Assembly (NCBI GenBank): GCA_026874595.1
Contig: CM049314.1
Coordinates: 24,689,729 to 24,753,728 of the forward strand
Source of the DNA: Sipunculus nudus
Taxonomy: Eukaryota; Annelida; Sipuncula; Golfingiida; Sipunculidae
Direction of reading: 5' to 3'
Length of the DNA stretch: 64,000 nucleotides
Shown one piece after another: positions 11,020-26,000 of this stretch; positions within the stretch are counted from its first letter, which is position 1, and the number at the start of each line of letters is the position of its first letter. The notes under the pieces were generated by a model. The model ran no database searches and was not told where the DNA came from. It saw only the letters and a program-made list of their open reading frames with translations. The translations under genes and the position numbers were made by a program.

Positions 11020-14000
11020 CTGGAAATACAGAGAAAGAAAACATATTATGTCACATATTACAATTCATAAAGACAGTGAAGTTTTAAAGTCCTATAAATG
11101 ATTATATATATTCATGATATTGTAATTCAAAAGTCCTATATATGATTACATATATAAATTACACTGTTATTTTAAAGTCCTATAAATGATTAAATATATT
11201 TATGACACTGTATTTTTTTAAAGTCCCATAAATGATTACACATATTTTATACCTATTTTTACAAATAATATCAGATATTTTATACTAACCAAAAATGATA
11301 AATAAAATTCCACTAGTTTGACGATTTCTTTGGTTCAAGTTGAATTGTTCATGTTCTTATCCATAAGACAATGGATTATCTCTATGTATGTTACGGTTTT
11401 GCAAGACAACTAAAATGAAACCTTCGTGAAACAGTGAAAAAAGTAAAATTTAACACTATGACCAGATAAAGCTGTATTTGCATGCAAGTACATGAAGCGC
11501 CCCATGGTCACATAATTTTAGGAAATCATATGAACATGTCATACTAGTATATAAGAACCATACCCTGAAATGTAATGTGCTTTTTAAAAAATTGAACAAA
11601 TACAGGTCAAGGTCAACCAAAAGTTTATCAGTCTGAGAAAGTTCTTATTCGATGCCTTCCGAAAATTAGAACAAAATCTAATCAAAACCGTTGATGCTAT
11701 CATGCTAACAAACAAATGATGCCCAAAGTCTACTGTGATTTGACCTTGAGAGCATGTGATCAAGGTCATGAGCAAAATCAGCACTATTATGTGAACTGAT
11801 GAATAATGCATGGTTTGGTCCAATTCTTAGGAATAATAGAGGAGCCAACAGCATTTATATAAGCATGCTGTCTGACATAGTTTTATGGCTAAATTAAGTC
11901 AGAGTTACATAATTTCAGAAAACTATGTGGAATTTGTATGATGCAAAACTGATATACAAAAATATCTGACAGTATGCCTAAGATACACCTAAAACCACTT
12001 TTTGATGATTTTTAATCATTGGTGAAAATGCCACAGTGCTATAAATTGTGCAAATATTGGTCAAGGTCAACAAAAAGTTAATGAGTAAAAGTGAGTCATT
12101 AGTTGATGCCTTCCACTAAATTAGAACAAAATCCAATCAAAACCCCTTGGTGCTATTGTGCTAACGAACAAAGATGCCCCAAGTCTACTGTGACTAGACC
12201 TTGAGAGCATAAGTTAAGGTCATAGCACCAGTAAAATTTTTTTACCTCAATAATACAGAATTATGATAAAATATTGATAGATGCCAGCATGTATGAGATA
12301 TAAGCAATTTAAAAGTACTGACACGGATGGCCATCCAGTAAAACAGTAAGCTCCCCAATTCGGCTCTCAAATATTAAGCCAACCACTGTATACTTATAAA
12401 TATACAGGGAAACCAGTTTGAAAGACCATCTCTCCTAAGATACCACCTGTCCAATAAGACTGCTGTAGAGTGAACCAAAAGCATTCACACTGATAATAAT
12501 TAACTTGTCCAATAGGACCGCCTGTGAATTAAGACCACTTTTGGCCAGTCCTATGGGTGGTCTTATAACACAGGTTTCACAGTATATGGATAAAGAGGGT
12601 AAGAAAGAACACAAAGAGCACTGACAGAGAAACACAAGACACACACACACACACATAGATAGGAGCATCTTACCAGGGTCTGTTAAAACTTCTTTAGCTG
12701 CGGCAATGTCTATGAAATTTTTCTCTGCTTTTTTCTTGTCATCCCCTTCATATTTATCTGGATGCCACTTCACTGCTAATTTCCTATATGCTTTGAGGAT
12801 TTCTTTCTTCTTAGCATTTCTGCAACAAACCAAATAGAATTTTTTCTGAAACATATGTTAATATATATCTTCTATCTTAGGAGAGGAATTGATATAGGGT
12901 TTTGCCCGGTTTTCCCATCTTTATTGATGATTCAATAAACTACTGTTCACACCAAATAGAAATAATCCCCAATTAATGAAATGCATAGTAATTTTTTTAT
13001 TAGTATTACCTTTTCTCATACAATTACATATTCTATTTAAGTTTCTCATAAATCTTTTTTATTTTGATTTTTTTCTTTAATGAAAGCATTGAGCCACAAA
13101 AGAGACAGATAAACTAATAGCATATCACATGCTCAACACATGTTAAATGATCATCAATTCTATAAAGTTATTTAATTGAATACTTTCTTTATTCTTCTTA
13201 TCATCTGAAAAAGACAAACATCTCTCCTCATTTGGAGCCAATTTTATTCAAGATAAGGAGCCACTTTTATTCAAAATTATGCTTTAAGGCATTAAAATTT
13301 GAGAATCATGCCAGGATTAAATTAAAATGGACTAAATTACAGTGAACCCTGCATTTTTGACCACCCCACAATAATGACCCAACCCATTACAACTACATTT
13401 CTTTATCCTGAAAATATAATCCAGGTAACTTCGAATTTCACAAAACATACCATCCCCAAATTACAACTTGTTTGGTCAGTCCCCAAGGTGATCATAATTG
13501 TGGAATTCCACTGTACTAACTTCAGCAGTGACATTTTTCTTGCTGTGGTCATCATTACTACAGATGCATGGGTGTTAAAAGCACACAGAAATCTTGCGCT
13601 TCTAAAGAAGCTACTGATTTTACTGCTGGCTGGAATGACCGGTTATAATGAACTTGGACAAAAGGTGGCTAGTCGGTGCATGCTCAAAAACATTGTCTGT
13701 ATGATGTGACCAGCTGCCAATCAAGTAGCGTCATACAGACACTCTGCCATTACGACCAGATTACTAGCGCCAGATTGTCATTACATCTATGTCTGAGGAA
13801 CACATTAATGAAGATGCAAATATTTTCATCATTTCTGACAATGCTTCATGGCCTACAGGTAAACTGTCAATCAACATAAATCAGACCAATGCATAGCATT
13901 TTTTGTGTACTTTCTAATAATATCAAACATGAGCGAGAAAGTTCCGTTTTAACCCAGCACATTGGCAAACCCTTTGGCATGTTTGTTGAATTTATGACTG

Positions 14001-17000
14001 CATGAACACAAGCATGGTTTGCACGGGTTACAGGACGCAGGCAGCTTGCAGGCGATACAGGAAATCACCCGTGTCCATGGAGACGGTGTTTCAGTTTGGG
14101 TTGTGAGCTCATATGTATACTATTGTGTAAATTCATTATTTTTAGCATAATATTGATATTATTGGCCATTTACAACATTATGAATGCAACCTGATGCAAG
14201 ACCACTGCCATATGAATGATATAACTTGTATCACGACTTGAGTAGGCTTACTAGCCCAATTTTCCGATTGCCTACTGAGCTGTCACAGCTACCAATCAAG
14301 TACAGTTAACAAATACCAGACAGGCAACATGCCTGCATGCATGGCTGCCCTTCAAGCGCGGCCTGATGACAGTTTTATGGTATGTTTCAAAACTTTGCAA
14401 CCGTTTGTGGCATTCTTGGCTGTTATTAATTGGCAAACCTTGTAGGATAACTGGACCACTAATGATCAAGTCACCATAATAATGAAGATTTCTTGGTGCA
14501 TCTGGTTGCAGCCATATTTGCTGTAAATCATGTGACCATTTCAGCCAATCAAAGGGGATGTTACTTCCAGCACCTGGTCTCATCTGATTGGTCCAACATA
14601 CAGTGCTCACCTCTTGTGTAGGAAACCAGACCAAAACAAACAGCGCTTAAGATATAGAAAGTAGGCCTATATACTATAGGTAAAGCGCTGTGTTAAGAGC
14701 CTAGTGCCAAAGAGGCAGACAGAAATGTGTTGGACTGGACAGGGTTGGATACATCAACATTTTGTTATAGCTATTTTGCCAATATATGTATGCATTCATG
14801 TTCCATTCTTCTTACCTTTTAACACCTAATATTTTGTAATAGTCTCTCTTTTGTGATTGTTTGAGCAGTTTTTCTGCCCTGCCGAGGCCATCTTGGACAC
14901 GTTGATAATGCTCATCTATCTGCTGTGCAGTCTTGTAATCTTTTATAGCTGAAAAAAAAGGTTTACTAGTAAGTGAGTCAGCAAATCAAATTTCTTTAAA
15001 CTCCTAACAATGCACATCATATAAAATGGTAAATTAGGTCACTGTGACACTATTTCAGGTTCTATCAGATCAATCAATATACTGTATCCAATCAATAATT
15101 TATACCTTTAATAGTCACAAATTTTGTCTTGTTAACGCTAGTTGATTGTTTTAACTCTTCACAGGAAGACACTAATAAGAAGCCAATACAGATAATAAAC
15201 TACTGCTTAATATTATAAAGAGTCTCATGAAAATCTGTAATACTTTTGGGAAGTCGTCACGGAGCAATGGCGACCAAAGACCTCATTAATATGCACTGAT
15301 TTTGCTGGGAATCAAACTTGGGCAAGATATTATATTGTTTAATATTTGCTGAGATTCACCAAAATTCATCATATTCCAGGTAACCTATTGCGGCAACACC
15401 AAAAAAAAGCCTGGTGACCTCTGACCTCATTAAATATGCACAAATTTTGTCTAGAATCGGACTTGGATGAGATCATCTATAGGTAGGTAGTCACAAGAGT
15501 TTCATTAAAATCTATCAATACTGTTTAAGTTGTCGTGGCGACACTAAAACTAAATGGACAGATGGAAAAACAGACAGACGGAGGTTATACCAAAATATGT
15601 CACGTCAAAGATTGGTGTATAAAAAGAATCACACACATCTGAGACTACACTGTGACTACTCCATGATCCCATTTGATTTAAACCAAACAGAGTAAATTGT
15701 ATCACTCACCTTCATCATATTGTTCATTGGCTAAATAAGCTTCAGCACGATCACAAAGTGCTTCTATATTATTTTCATCCATATTTAATACATCCTGACA
15801 ATCTGAGAGGGCCTCTTGTAGTTTCCCAGCCTGGAAAAGACGGCAAGAAATTGCTGTGAATCAGCGTTATCCAATATGATTATGTAATGTTGTAGTCTGA
15901 CCACCAGCAGCCTGATAGTTAACTACAACAAGAACAATGATGAACAAAGAACGGACCAGTTATTCATATCAATGTCTATCAATAATTACCACTCTTTCTA
16001 GTCTGAGACCTAATATAAGCCTTGACCACATGAAAGCACTAACAATTTATTAACCCTGATCTGATGAAAAATAGTATTACAGTATTCATTCTGTCCATAC
16101 ATGCTCTGAACAGAAGTGTTTGATTAAGACCACATTTCACTTTCAAGGTTTAACATAGTAAATATTACTTGAATAGAAATCCGTTTTTATAGGGCTTTCA
16201 TACATGTCCACTAGCTGAAAATTGCCCTTTTAGAGATCCAAACATGCTTGTGAATCTACAGTTTTTCCCAAACACAAAATTAAAAAGAAAAATATCTTAA
16301 GCTACAGAAGCTGTCACCAATGAAACACATCACATACCAAGAAAACAAAATCATTGTTAGAATGAATATAATGAATTCAAATTATAGATCAAAGTCCAAA
16401 TGAAGGTACCAGTTTGGCATAATGAATAAAAATAATATATAAAAATAACATCTATTTAACAAGAAATAATTTAAAAAAATGTTTTCATCAAAACTTTTTC
16501 TACAGACATATTATATCCAAAGTATATGGCAGGCATAAAATAATTAAGTGAGGAAAGCAAAAATGATGGAAATCATCTTGTCCAAAACTTGGCCCAGATA
16601 CTTTGCTGATGTCAACAAGTAGAATTAATATAGTTTAAAATACCTCTTTTCTCGACCACTGAAAAAAGGTTATAGAGACTATTAACTTTTTGATCAGACT
16701 AACAAAGTTTCTGTGAGTCATACAAAACTCACAGCCACTTTCAAAGCATGTACATTTTATATATATACCTAAAAAAAAATATGAAACAAAAATTTACAAA
16801 ATTTAGAGATGAAGTGCCCCTCAAGCTTGGAATTTAACCATGAAATCATCTATCCTGACTGTTAATCAGAACTTTTAAAATTATAGATGAGAACCAGTAG
16901 TAATATATTTGCTGTAGAACATTAAAATAAAGGGATGTCAAATCCATCATGAAGCTCACCAAGTCAAATGATACTTTGTACTTTTGATCTATACTGCCCC

Positions 17001-20000
17001 CTTTATAGAGTATATATTTGCACAAAATATGTTTGTGCGATGTTTATTTTGGACTAGCTTCATGTCTGTCAGTCTCTGGTAAACTCTGCTAGATCATGAG
17101 GAATCGTGTGGAATCTACTTCATTTATGCATATTGCATACAAAAACCCTGCTCCACCCCCCCCCCCCCCCCGAGCTTTTCAGACAAACGATGCCTTACCA
17201 TAATAGGAAGTGCAAAGAAATTTATATTATTATTAATATTTTTATGTGTGACACTGATGGAAAAGTAAGAGCAACCCAGCAATTGTGAATGAATAATTGT
17301 TTCAAACTTTGCAACTTTCAGATTCTATCAACCTGGACCAGCTGTGTGTGTGGCATTTTTCGGCAGACAACATATTTTACAATATTTAGGGTATCAATAT
17401 AACCATTTGTCCCATTAACATCTGTCAAAAGGTGTCCTTGTTCTTGTCAATGTGGTCAACATGTTATGATTAAAAAAGATATTTGCTCAAATATTTAATT
17501 CCCATACCAGGTATATTAATATACATGAAATAGTGTATTCTCACTTAAATATTACAGAAACTGTCAACATTCCATTTTTGAACCATTTGATTACTCCTGT
17601 ACACAAGTGGAAAAAACTTACTTTAGGGTGGCCATACTTCAACTTCACAATTCAAGTTTAGGATTTCAAACTCCAAATCGAGTTTCTTTATATATGTGTT
17701 TTTTCTCTTTTGTTTCTCTCCTCTTTGTGTATTTGGGGATAGTCAAACTTGTCAAACTGTGTTGATATGGTTAACAGACACACATGGACTGTGTTTACTC
17801 ATACACGGAACAATAACAATGTATTATACAGGTAAACTGGGGATATTAAGTGCACATGCCAGGATGGTTTTAATAGGAAAAATCTGTATTCAGGCAAAAT
17901 CAGGTAATAACATGAGATAATACATAAATTACTGCAAATGAATATGAACCTTTAAACAGTTTCATTCAGGTTCTTCCCAAATAAGTGCCTTAGTATCTGC
18001 TTCAACCTTTGACCTCATTAATTATGTGTGGATCTGTCAGGAATTCAATACAGGTAAGAAACTATCATCACAGTGCCACCAAAGTCTGGTGACCTCTGAC
18101 CTCATCAATTATACTTGGATTTTGCCTATAAACTGAACTGGGTGAGATGGCCTGTTGTAAAAAGTCATACTATTTTTTATAAATCCATAAAAGCCCTTGT
18201 AAGTTAAAACAGCAACACTAAAAGTTAACTGATGGAGCTGTAGACATATGGACAGATGGTCTACCATAATATGTCCCATCTACAATGAGCGTAAAAAAAT
18301 TTGACGGGCACCCTTAATGAACAGACTTCAGTTTTTCATAATGAATTAAAAAACACTGTGGACAGAATTTATAAAAGTATACTGACCTTAGAATTGCAGT
18401 GACAAAGATGGCCTCGCGACCGTAAGACATAGGAGTAAACCTTTGGCTCCGTCTTGAGCATTTGATTGGCTTTATTGATACACTCCTCCCACTGTTCGCT
18501 GGCTATATAATCCTGGACTGACTTTATCTGTTTAACTAACTTCTTCACCTTCTTGTAATGTGGAAAGCAGTCTTTATGATCAGGGTCTAATTTAAGGCAC
18601 TCGCGAATTTCTCTGAAAAAAAAATTAAACAATATGCTCCAGTTAAGTATATAAATTTCTTGAAATACATACTTCCACAACTTGGTTTTCCTACAAATAC
18701 AAAATTCCATTTAAAAAATTATGTATATAATTAAAAATTTTTCTTTTAAGGCTAAAAAAAAATAATGTTTGGTTCTCAGGCAATTTTTTTTCAAATCAAT
18801 GCGGGCAGGTGGGTGATTATTTTTTTATTACCTTTTTTTGTATGTTTAGATAAAAATGTCATATGATCAGGGAAAAGCATGATAATAACACATTTGTTTT
18901 GCTTAACAGTTAAAAGCACTACATAACAAAAGAAATTTGTCAAAATTGTATGATTTTGTAATCTTAAAAGAAATGTCTAAAGCTCAAGTTCAAAATTGGT
19001 GAGTTTTGTAAAAATTTTAGATGTGGGGGATTAAAATTGACGCAGGCTGTGCCTGAGAACTGTACCTTTTATTTTTTTGGCCTAAATTCATTAAAATAAA
19101 ATAAAATTTCATTAAACTGCATATGATAATGAAGCCATGACTATCATGTCAAGGAATATATGTAATACACAGGCTTTACCTCAAGACCAGAACAGTTCTA
19201 GCTTGGCTGACTAGGTGATGACATCATTTGATTGTCAAGGTAATGACATGATTGACAGACTACTTACGTTAATGATTCGTCAGCCTCCCCCATCTCATAA
19301 TGGAGTTTGCTGAGTTTGTAGAATCCTGCTGTGTTGTCGCTCCGTAATTTAGTGGTTGGACGGATATCACTGATCGCTTTAAAATAATCACCCAGGTGGA
19401 GGTAGCACTCGGCACGGAGTTCTCTCAATTCCGGGTCCCAAGGACAAATCTATAACCAATTAACACAGTATTTAACTAAAAAAAAATGTATATACTCTAA
19501 GACTATTTAATGTTGACTAATCTCTACAAACACTATGTTCATTTTACTCAATTCCATGTTCAGAAATCTCCATTATGGTCTAGGCAATCTTTTGATATTC
19601 ACACAAATGTATTCAGCTGATGTTTTAAAATATTCATCTTAAAATTTTACAACTTCTAAAGGTTGCCAACAGGCTTAGAAGTATTAATAAACTTCTAAGA
19701 AGACATTCAAATTAGCATGCAGGCATACATACAGGGACCAAAGATAATGCTGCCTGAAATTGCACAGCATAAATTTGAAAAATTATGCAAGTGGTACATT
19801 TCAACTCATATTTTCAACATAGACCTAGAGGCACATACAGTCCCCTGCCATATGTTTAACTATGAAAATGTGGCATCAGTGATGAGATGGGATGGACAGA
19901 TGAAAAGAAGGACAGACGCGGACCATCTTAGTGTGTAAGGAAGATGAGCTTACCTCTATCGCCCTTGTGAGGAGATCTATGGCGCTCTGGTAATCTTGCA

Positions 20001-23000
20001 TGTCACTGAAACGCCTGGCGTCACTTATCTCAGTCTCTAGTGGTTCTATTAAGGACACTTGTCTCTGGGCCTCAGCATTATCAGGTTCATTGACCAACTG
20101 ACAAGAAAATTACAGGATTATGTACACATAAAGAAGATGAAGACAATGAAGTATTCATATATAAGGTATTCATATACAATGTTTTAAAGATTCTTAAGGG
20201 CACTGGCTTTATTTGATCCACAGGTTCTCTGATCTCAGTCTCATAAAGGAATCAACATTTTTATTTCCCAGTATTGTAATAAAGTACTTACAATTTCCAC
20301 ATAAATAACATATCTCAATCTCATTAAGTATTAAAAATGTACATAGAGATTTAACAATCTTATGAAAGTTGTCAAGAGACAAATTTCAGTTTTATGAATT
20401 ACCACAGACAGATTTCAGTCTTTTGATGTGCTCACAGACAGATTTCATGATGTTATGAAGTACTCACTATTTCATTATAGTCTTTCAATGCCTCGTGAAG
20501 TCTCCCTTGCTTTAACTTTACATTACCTCGCTGCATTCTTGCCTGTAAAAAGGAAATATTCCTCATCATAACACAAATAGATGGATTCTTACCAAGTAGG
20601 ATTAGATTGTCAATTGGTCGCAGACAGACAACGCTTTGTGTTTAAGAGGGGCACAGTATTAATCCCAGGTCACAGATTTACATCTGATACTTATTTTTTA
20701 TTTTGACCTTATTGCGAAGGTCGCACACTCCCTGGCCAATTCACAAATATTGCCTAATTACCCGCCTTGAGGGATTGCTTGGCTACTGAATACATCTAGT
20801 TGTGCTAATGTTTCACCTACAGATCGTAAATTCTGGTCAACTGCAAGCCTTGTGCATATAATACTTAATCGGAAAGGTGTTATATTATAATAAAGTATCA
20901 TTCTTTTAGTATCGTAAACCTTCACCGTCATTCAGTTGACACTTAACAGTACCATCAGTATTCCACGGAATTGTCTAAAAAACAATGTTCAGTTTTCATA
21001 TCCTGCATGTACCTTGTGGCACTGTCTGTGATTTCATATCTCAAGTGGAGAGATAATACAATGAAGAATTTACATTCAGGATATGTCCTGCATTAGTTAC
21101 ATTTCATTACCAGACCAGCATGCTCTTAACATCACAGTTTACAGCACTTATTGTATACTTACTGCTGTGAAGTCTGGTCTGAGTTCTACTACTTTGTCAA
21201 GGTCTGGAAGTGCCGACTTGGATCTGCCCATGGCTAAGTATACTGTAGCTCTACGGAAGTACGTTAAATAGTTATTGGGATCGGCCTCTGAAAGGAAGAA
21301 AAGCTAGCAGTCAGACATTCAGCAATTTTTATCAACCCATGCTTTTATGTTATGTTGACAAATACTGTCTTTCACCAAAGATACTCCGCTTCTACAGATA
21401 ATTTGCAACACCCATTTAGAACCACAATTTTGGTGGATTAACCAATAACCCTGTGCATAATACGAACCCTGCTTCTGGCCTTAATCGTGGATGAAGTATA
21501 TTGTTTTTTCAATAATCATTGGGAAATTTACTGGTTCTGTGACAGTGAACTTTTGAGAATAACATTTGAACTCACTTACCAATGATTTTTAAGACCTAGC
21601 ACACTTAACAGTTACAATTGTGATCACAGCAAATAATCTATTCTCCTTTAGCTGTAAAGTGTTACAGAAATGTGCTCAATCAGACCGAACGGAACTGTTT
21701 CATGTAAGATACAAGTTAAAGTGCAAGTGGCAAGGTGCACAGAGAACACCTGACGGCTGTGCTGCCCGTGAGTGTCACCCGTACCACTGTTAAGGCGGGG
21801 GCTGAATGAATTTTAGTGGCATACGTATCCAGGATCCTGTAGGGAGAGCCCACGGGAACTGGAGCTCGAGGTGTCTGTGATCGCAAAACTGATCAATCTG
21901 ACCATGACGCTGTCACCAGTAGGCTAATTAAAGCAAAGTAACCAATCACATTCAGACCAGTATTTCTCACTTGGGTCAAGTTGTTTTGAAAATAATTAGT
22001 GAATCATGGGTTATTTCCCTGCAAAAGAAATCCCATGGTCCTTACAGTCCCCAGTGCTAGCACATATAGCGCCATCTATTAACTAACAGTATAAGATGAT
22101 GTCAACAAGAGGTGTGGTCATGCATATTCCAGCTGGCATATCATAAGTTCTCTGGGGTTGCAAACCATATTAAAGGTATATATGAAGAATTTTGAAATGA
22201 AAGCAATAAATATGATCAAACAACATATGTAAGATACAAGTTAAAGTGCAAGTGGCAAGGTGCACAGAGAACACCTGACGGCTGTGCTGCCCGTGAGTGT
22301 CACCCGTACCACTGTTAAGGCGGGGGCTGAATGCATTTTTGTGGCATACGTATCCAGGATCCTGTAGGGAGAGCCCACGGGAACTGGAGCTCGAGGTGTC
22401 TGTGATCGCAAAACTGATCAATCTGACCATGACGCTGTCACCAGTAGGCTAATTAAAGCAAAGTAACCAATCACATTCAGACCAGTATTTCTCACTTGGG
22501 TCAAGTTGTTTTGAAAATAATTAGTGAATCATGGATTATTTCCCTGCAAAAGAAATCCCATGGCCCTTACAGTCCCCAATGCTAGCACATATAGCGCCAT
22601 CTATCAACTAACAATATAAGATGATGTCAACAAGAGGTGTGGTCATGCATATTCCAGACATGGGGTAATAGTAATAAGTAATAGTAATAGACTATTACAG
22701 CTTTTTCCATGTAATAGTAATAGTAATAGTAATAGACTCAAAAATTTTAGCTGTAATAGTAATAGTAATAGAAACAGAAGGCAAAGTAATAGAGTAATAC
22801 ATATTACTTTCTATTACTTCCTGTGAGCCCCTTGATCATGAAGCATATCAGCAAATAATGCTGAACACACTCAATTCTTGTCCAGCAATTGCCCAGGAAG
22901 TGCCTATTGTTGAGGCAAGCATGGGCCAGCTGCCACACTGCTGGTGACCACTGGTGCTAATTACATAAGAGTACTGGACAGAGCAGGTCACAGCCAAATA

Positions 23001-26000
23001 GGTAACCTGGCACAATCTGACCTTTGATTAGTAAACCATGGATAAACAGAGGAATGTTTGATGTTACGAGACAGATATATTGTGTATTATTATATTGACA
23101 TGTACATCTTATCTCACATCCATCAATCCATATGCATATTCTGAAATGTACCTAGATTTATTTTCACAAGCCAGTTTGCATTTTAATCATACAGATTGCA
23201 ATAACACACATTTAAGAAAAATAGAATATGGAACCAGATGTAGTTGCAGTGCAGACCCAAAATGTTCAGGATAAGCTTATGGTGTTTTCACTACCCATAA
23301 CGTATGGAAGCCTACAATGCTATATAAACTCATACCAGTACTGCAATCACTTTGATAAAGTCATACTGCAGGCACATGTATTATCTATTTAATTTATATA
23401 AATATTCTTTTAAAATAATTCATTTAATACTTGTCTTTTATTTCATAGTACCAATTTTGCAGACCTTCATTCAGTATCTTAAATTATGTTAATTTATATT
23501 TTGAAAATTAAATGAACATTTTTTTTTTAAGATATTAATTTATTTGATTATATAATATAAGAATATAAGAAACTGTTAATATTTTATTATTTAATATCTG
23601 AAATTTTGATATCAAATAATTAGATCCTGTTATGTACAAAATTTAAAGTATAAGATTGTTGAATACCAAATTAATTGTGAAAGTGATATAAATCATATTT
23701 TATTTGTTTTGTAAAATTGATATAAGTTTAAATCACTCTCCATATTCCTAAATTATCCTATGCTGGTTTTGCTGCAATTAAGAAGGGCATGCCTGAAGAA
23801 TAAAAGCCATGCATGCTACCATTATTGTAAAGTTTACCACCTCTCTGTTCCCTCTCAAGATGTACTATGTGATAAAATAAAACATGGCATCATATCCAAA
23901 TGAACATATATACACTTGAGAAGATTGGGTACTTTTGTCTCCAGTTTAGAATCTGTCCAGAATCTTGATGTAAACAGTAGAAACAGGACACAGCCCTACC
24001 AAAATTCCTCTCCTGATACATACATAAAGGACTAAATTGTCAGCTTTGATACTAAATATTAATATGACATAATCATGAATAATTCCTTTGGAGACCATTT
24101 TTAGTTACACTGAAAACTTTATTTATTAATTATGCGAAAGAAGATTAAATCTTAACAGAAGTATGTACTATAAAATAAATTTATGTGAAATATATATGAA
24201 AATAATAAAAAATGTACAAGTATGCATATAATTATAAATCAATATTTTACATATGCCAGGGTCTTTACAATTGGTTGCTTTGAAATTACATGTATTCAAG
24301 AGTTCATACAATTATCTTATAATTTTGACTTGAAACGCCCCAATAATCATTGAGGTTTCAAAATATATATTTATATATATAAACAGAATTAAAGAAGCTG
24401 AAATAATTAAGATCTCCAGTATCATTAGGTTTATTGTTAATGACAGACACAGTATAAGAAAATTGTGTAGGTAACTGGATGATATAGGTGCTTCTAATAT
24501 TAATATATAATATAAAAATGTGATTGCAGTGCTAGTTTATAGCACTCATGGCTGCGCAAAGTCTAGAATCCTCCCATCAGTTTATGTAATAGTAATAGTA
24601 ATAGTAATAGATACCCCAGTAATAGTAATAGTAATAGAAGATAAAATGTGGTAATAGTAATAGTAATAGTAATATCAGAAATTGAAAGTAATAGTAATAG
24701 TAATAGTAATAGAACAACTGTAATAGACCCCATGTCTGGCATATTCCGGCTGGCATATCATTTGTTCTCTGGGGTTGCAAGCCATATTAAAGGTATATAT
24801 GAAGAATTTTGAAATGAAAGCAATAAATATGATCAAACTTTGTCATCTCATTGAAAATTAAACCAATACTGTTCATTTACTTAAAATTCCTTTACTATCG
24901 CTGAACAGTGGCTGATATTTGTGCAGTCTTATAGCCTTCCAAACGATGTTCAATGCAGCAGAAAATAGTTGGGAAATTAAACCTCCATGTATAATATGCA
25001 CCAAGGTTTTTAGTTTGATTTTATGACCAAAAAAATGGGGATTACCTTTGGGGGCAGCTGCACAACTAATCTTCTTCTCTGAGAATGCAGGTGCTTAAAA
25101 TTCATATCATGGTTTCTGCCACCCACACCCCCCATCCAAAGGAAATCCAAAGGTTTTTCAGGGTTTACAAGCCCCATACAAACTTTTTTCAAGGACCTTA
25201 GTTATTTATAAATAACATTCATTTGTTTAAAGTGGATTTGACAAAACTCATCCTGGATTCCACCACCTACCAGTATGGCAGCAATAGGATAAAGAGTTTC
25301 TGGGACCTGTGCAATCCATGAAATAATTAACATAAAGAATTCAAACTGTTTCTGTGTAAAATTTATATGACATAACAGTATCTCAATATTTTCATGAGAT
25401 AGCACATCAGAGAAATCCACAATAATTCATACATCTGTGTTTTATACCTTTGGTTGCTGTTCAAACTAAAGCAGAGTTTACAGTACGTATATGGTTTACT
25501 CACCCACGGCAGCGTGATAATGGGAGAGGGCATCTGAGAACTGTCCAGCAGCCAGGAACTTCTTCCCCATTTCAAGATGTCTCTCTGTGTCCTCATTGCT
25601 GGTACATTCCACTCCTGTAAAATAGTCAAAAAACTAAATTGGTTATTCCACTCTTATAAAACAGTCAGTGAATGAGATGGGACATTCCACTCCTGTTACA
25701 CAGAAAACAGGATGGAATATTCTATGCCTGTAATACAAGAGAACAGAATGGAACATTCCTTGCCTGTAATACAGAGTACAGAGAACAGAATAGAACATTC
25801 CATACTCAATATACAATCATAAACCATAAAGAGATTACCAATGCAAGAAAAAAAAATTTTTTGAAACTCTACAAATTCATATCAAGAGATGTCAACCTGT
25901 TGTTAATACTTGTTATACTCACCATTCATAAGTGTAGACCAAGCAACAATCAGAAGGGCTGACAAACTTGTGCCACCTTTAAACCCCATGGGCCCAACCA

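Noticed and set aside
14296-14634. 112-codon minus-strand ORF between DNAJC3 exons 9 and 10 as an extra exon
   Set aside because: No family similarity, and the flanking exons already join in phase without it.
22840-22990. Transposase fragment inside the hAT-like element
   Set aside because: Frames are short and show no hAT dimerisation or catalytic motif.
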